NCBI GenBank assembly: GCA_014642895.1
Contig: BMJD01000014.1
Coordinates: 1 to 64,000 of the forward strand
Direction of reading: 5' to 3'
Length of the DNA stretch: 64,000 nucleotides
Origin: Lentibacillus populi
GTDB lineage: Bacteria; Bacillota; Bacilli; Bacillales; Amphibacillaceae
Shown here: positions 62,202 through 64,000 of the stretch, in pieces
Numbering within the stretch: the stretch's first letter is position 1
Layout of the letters: every line of letters begins with the position of its first letter
Made by a program: the position numbers and the translations under genes
Notes under the pieces: generated by a model
Told to the model about the DNA's origin: nothing
Database searches by the model: none
The model's input: the letters and a program-made list of their open reading frames with translations, nothing else

Positions 62202-63284
62202 TCATGAAAGCGTAAATGTTGACCACGGCTTTATGTAATCCAATAAAAAGATGGAGTCTTGTTTAAGACGCCCAACTACATTTCGATTTCCTTCGTTTTC
62301 CATATCTTTTAAAGCGACTTGGGTTTCCCCTTTGTATTGACCAAAGTCATCATTACAAATTAAAATATCACCTTTTTTGATCGGTTCCGTATGATGTGCT
62401 AAAATACTTTCATTTTTATATTTAATCCTTGTGGAAGTGGAACGAATCATATATTCTGAGCGATCCCCTCTATATAGATGAATCTCATCGAGAATTATTT
62501 TCTTTTCTATATCAGAGAGACCATCGATTAATTCAATTTCGAAATTTGGATGCGGACTAAAAAATGCTTCTGACATTGCTTTTAATTCTCCTTCATTTGC
62601 ATAAGCATTGCCAATTAATAAATCATCAATTGTATCCATTAACCGAAAATGAGTAACCTGAGTTTGTATATTTAAGTTTCGATGCTGTTCTAATGTACAT
62701 AAGCCTGTTTGAACTGGCCATGGTCCGAATGTGCCTGCTTGTGAAGAAACAAAAGCTGCTGTATGAATATTATGTTTATTAAACAGAGCTGTCGTCTCTT
62801 CAAAATGAGACTGTGAAATACCTGAGTATTTTTGTGGATAAAAGTTATGTGATGCGCAAAAATTTTTCTTTTTTGGATGGTAACTTAAAATATTTTCAAT
62901 ATATTTTGTGCCACTACTCATATTTACTTCGATTTTCAAATCATATGGATTCTTTGTCATTTGAGCTTCTTCCAACCCAGTAAAGCCAATATCCAAACGA
63001 ATTCCTGCAGCCCCTAAATCTTTAAAGAAGCCGAGATCATCATAATTGGTATTTAGTTGTTTAAATAATCCAGGGTTGATATCCAAAATCGTTTCCATCC
63101 CGATTGAATTGCCATAATCAATTATTTTTTTGAATTTATTAATAACTGCTTCTGCATCTCCATCAATTTCTAATAAGCTTGTGAAAATTCTAGTGAAACC
63201 ATATTTCCTGGCAAGATCAAGATATTCTTTATCATGTTCAAAAGTAGTTTTTGCAGGGTATATAGATATGCCGATATTTACTAT
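62202..63284 (-). CDS. mupG: MupG/DUF871-family TIM-barrel protein with apparent AUA start
   Basis: 360 residues if translation begins at the ATA at 63284, which sits seven bases after a perfect GGAGG. The N-terminus then reads (M)VNIGISIYPAKTTFEHDKEY, as in DUF871 proteins; the first in-frame ATG (63098) would delete the first 62 residues and part of the barrel. Other marks are RLDIGFTGLEEAQM, CASHNFYPQKYSGIS and the C-terminal LICNDDFGQYKGE. S. aureus MupG hydrolyses MurNAc-6-phosphate-GlcNAc; other members may cleave other 6-phospho-disaccharides. The PTS beside it would supply such a substrate. Confidence 0.85.
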   Translation of the reverse strand: MVNIGISIYPAKTTFEHDKEYLDLARKYGFTRIFTSLLEIDGDAEAVINKFKKIIDYGNSIGMETILDINPGLFKQLNTNYDDLGFFKDLGAAGIRLDIGFTGLEEAQMTKNPYDLKIEVNMSSGTKYIENILSYHPKKKNFCASHNFYPQKYSGISQSHFEETTALFNKHNIHTAAFVSSQAGTFGPWPVQTGLCTLEQHRNLNIQTQVTHFRLMDTIDDLLIGNAYANEGELKAMSEAFFSPHPNFEIELIDGLSDIEKKIILDEIHLYRGDRSEYMIRSTSTRIKYKNESILAHHTEPIKKGDILICNDDFGQYKGETQVALKDMENEGNRNVVGRLKQDSIFLLDYIKPWSTFTLS

Positions 63285-63351
63285 TTTTCTCCCTCCTATT
63301 GAATGGTAATTTTTACATTCTATATTATTATTTTATATGAAAGTGATTTAG

Positions 63352-63388
63352 TTTTCCGTTTAAACTTTTTCCTTTATTAAAGGAAAAA
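63352..63388 (-). promoter_or_regulatory. Operator before mupG
   Basis: TTTTTCCTTT-ATT-AAAGGAAAAA (63366-63388) with an adjacent TTTTCCGTTTAAAC half site (63352-63365), close to the palindromes at 58028 and 62156. Lies between the regulator gene and mupG. Confidence 0.5.
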
Positions 63389-63502
63389 ACGTAAAGTGAG
63401 CGATATTTTCGTTTCCCAAAACTAGTCCCATAATAAATGCCTGGTAGCCTCGTTACTATAAGATTTTTAATTTTCACCTGATCACCCGCTTTGTGTCCAG
63501 AG

Positions 63503-64000
63503 TCATGTAATGTCATTTTTTAACGTTTCAATCAGCTCTTCTACTGTGTTACTCTCAATCAATTTTTGGATGAGTGATTTATTTTCAGTGATTGAAATCA
63601 GTTTTTTAAACATTCGATCTAAATCTCCTTGAGAACCTTTTTTAATATTTAACAAACAGATAAATTGTACCATTTGCTGGTCATACCATTGAATTGGCTG
63701 TTGTAATGTGCACACCGTCCAAAATGTTTTGTTTGTGACAGGCGTTATGGGGTGTGGGACGGCCACTAAATTTCCAAAACTGGTTGGAGCTGCAGCTTCT
63801 CTTTTCAAGACAAGGTCTACATAATCTTTCTGTACAAGCTTTTGTTTATATAATTCGCCGCACAGAAATTTAATGACACTTTCTTTATCAAGCAAGTCCT
63901 GCTGAAGAAAAATTCTGGAAGGTTGTAAATAAGTTTCAATTTCATTTTCATTCTCGGAAATAGATTTTTTTATGGAGTCGATGTCTTTTCTCTCTAGGAA
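63503..64000 (-). CDS. 3' part of a LicR-type PRD transcriptional regulator (EIIA-Fru/Mtl domain)
   Basis: The frame is open from the window end to a TGA at 63503, giving about 165 residues of a PTS EIIA type-2 domain: IETYLQPSRIFLQQDLLDKE, then the phospho-His in FGNLVAVPHPITPV. As a C-terminal domain this is typical of LicR/ManR-type activators with PRDs, whose N-terminal parts lie outside the window. A free-standing EIIA is possible but less likely. Presumably controls the operons next to it. Confidence 0.75.
   Translation of the reverse strand, partial: FLERKDIDSIKKSISENENEIETYLQPSRIFLQQDLLDKESVIKFLCGELYKQKLVQKDYVDLVLKREAAAPTSFGNLVAVPHPITPVTNKTFWTVCTLQQPIQWYDQQMVQFICLLNIKKGSQGDLDRMFKKLISITENKSLIQKLIESNTVEELIETLKNDIT

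Noticed and set aside
63328-63516. 62-codon minus-strand frame between the regulator and mupG
   Set aside because: It runs through the operator palindrome and intergenic AT-rich DNA; its ATG overlaps the regulator stop but has no ribosome-binding site and no family resemblance.

Overview
The window is the replication-origin region of a low-GC, endospore-forming Gram-positive of the Bacillaceae. Indicators are rpmH-dnaA-dnaN-rlbA-recF-remB-gyrB-gyrA next to rnpA-yidC-jag and mnmE-mnmG-rsmG-noc-soj-spo0J, a full walRKHIJ-htrC operon, the sporulation gene yyaC, and pdxS/pdxT before a T-box-controlled serS. From gene order and protein character I infer the Oceanobacillus/Virgibacillus/Lentibacillus neighbourhood; the species cannot be named from sequence alone. 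Almost all genes left of about 36 kb lie on the minus strand and most to the right on the plus strand, as expected when replication leaves oriC at dnaA.

Layout. 0-0.7 kb: window edge and a DoxX-like membrane protein. 0.9-8 kb: htrC and the WalRK cell-wall two-component operon, with a DnaA-box cluster beyond htrC. 8.5-15.8 kb: a UDG-superfamily protein, purA (PurR-type operator), dnaB, rplI, gdpP, yybS. 16-24.6 kb: rpsF-ssb-rpsR, ychF, small membrane and sporulation genes, a cysteine-desulfurase-like enzyme. 24.7-31.9 kb: chromosome segregation (spo0J, soj, noc, two parS-like sites) and tRNA modification (rsmG, mnmG, mnmE). 32-33.3 kb: an orphan toxin/immunity-like cassette inserted between jag and mnmE. 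33.3-38.2 kb: jag, yidC, rnpA, rpmH and a bipartite oriC around dnaA (DnaA boxes on both sides; AT-rich unwinding region with DnaA-trio-like triplets before dnaN). 38-48.5 kb: dnaN to gyrA, a degenerate HD-GYP protein, yaaC. 48.6-57.5 kb: guaB, dacA, pdxST, serS, a MATE transporter, a quinone-oxidoreductase-like enzyme, tRNA-Ser(UGA).

57.5-64 kb is an accessory carbohydrate locus: a split lactose/cellobiose-type PTS (EIIC on plus; EIIB and EIIA on minus), a MupG/DUF871-family TIM-barrel protein with an apparent AUA start, DUF3284 and two small proteins of unknown role, and the end of a LicR-type PRD regulator. Three copies of one palindromic operator sit before the three transcription units. 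A decayed inverted copy of the mupG 3' end plus control region lies about 4 kb from the intact copy, indicating past duplication and inversion.

Two families of non-coding interspersed repeats occur: a modular, roughly 200-310 bp element with AGCGCCC/GGGCGCT ends (four copies plus a fragment), two copies of which sit inside oriC and inside the dnaN-recF gene string; and a shorter family with GTTCAAAAAGTC-type ends.
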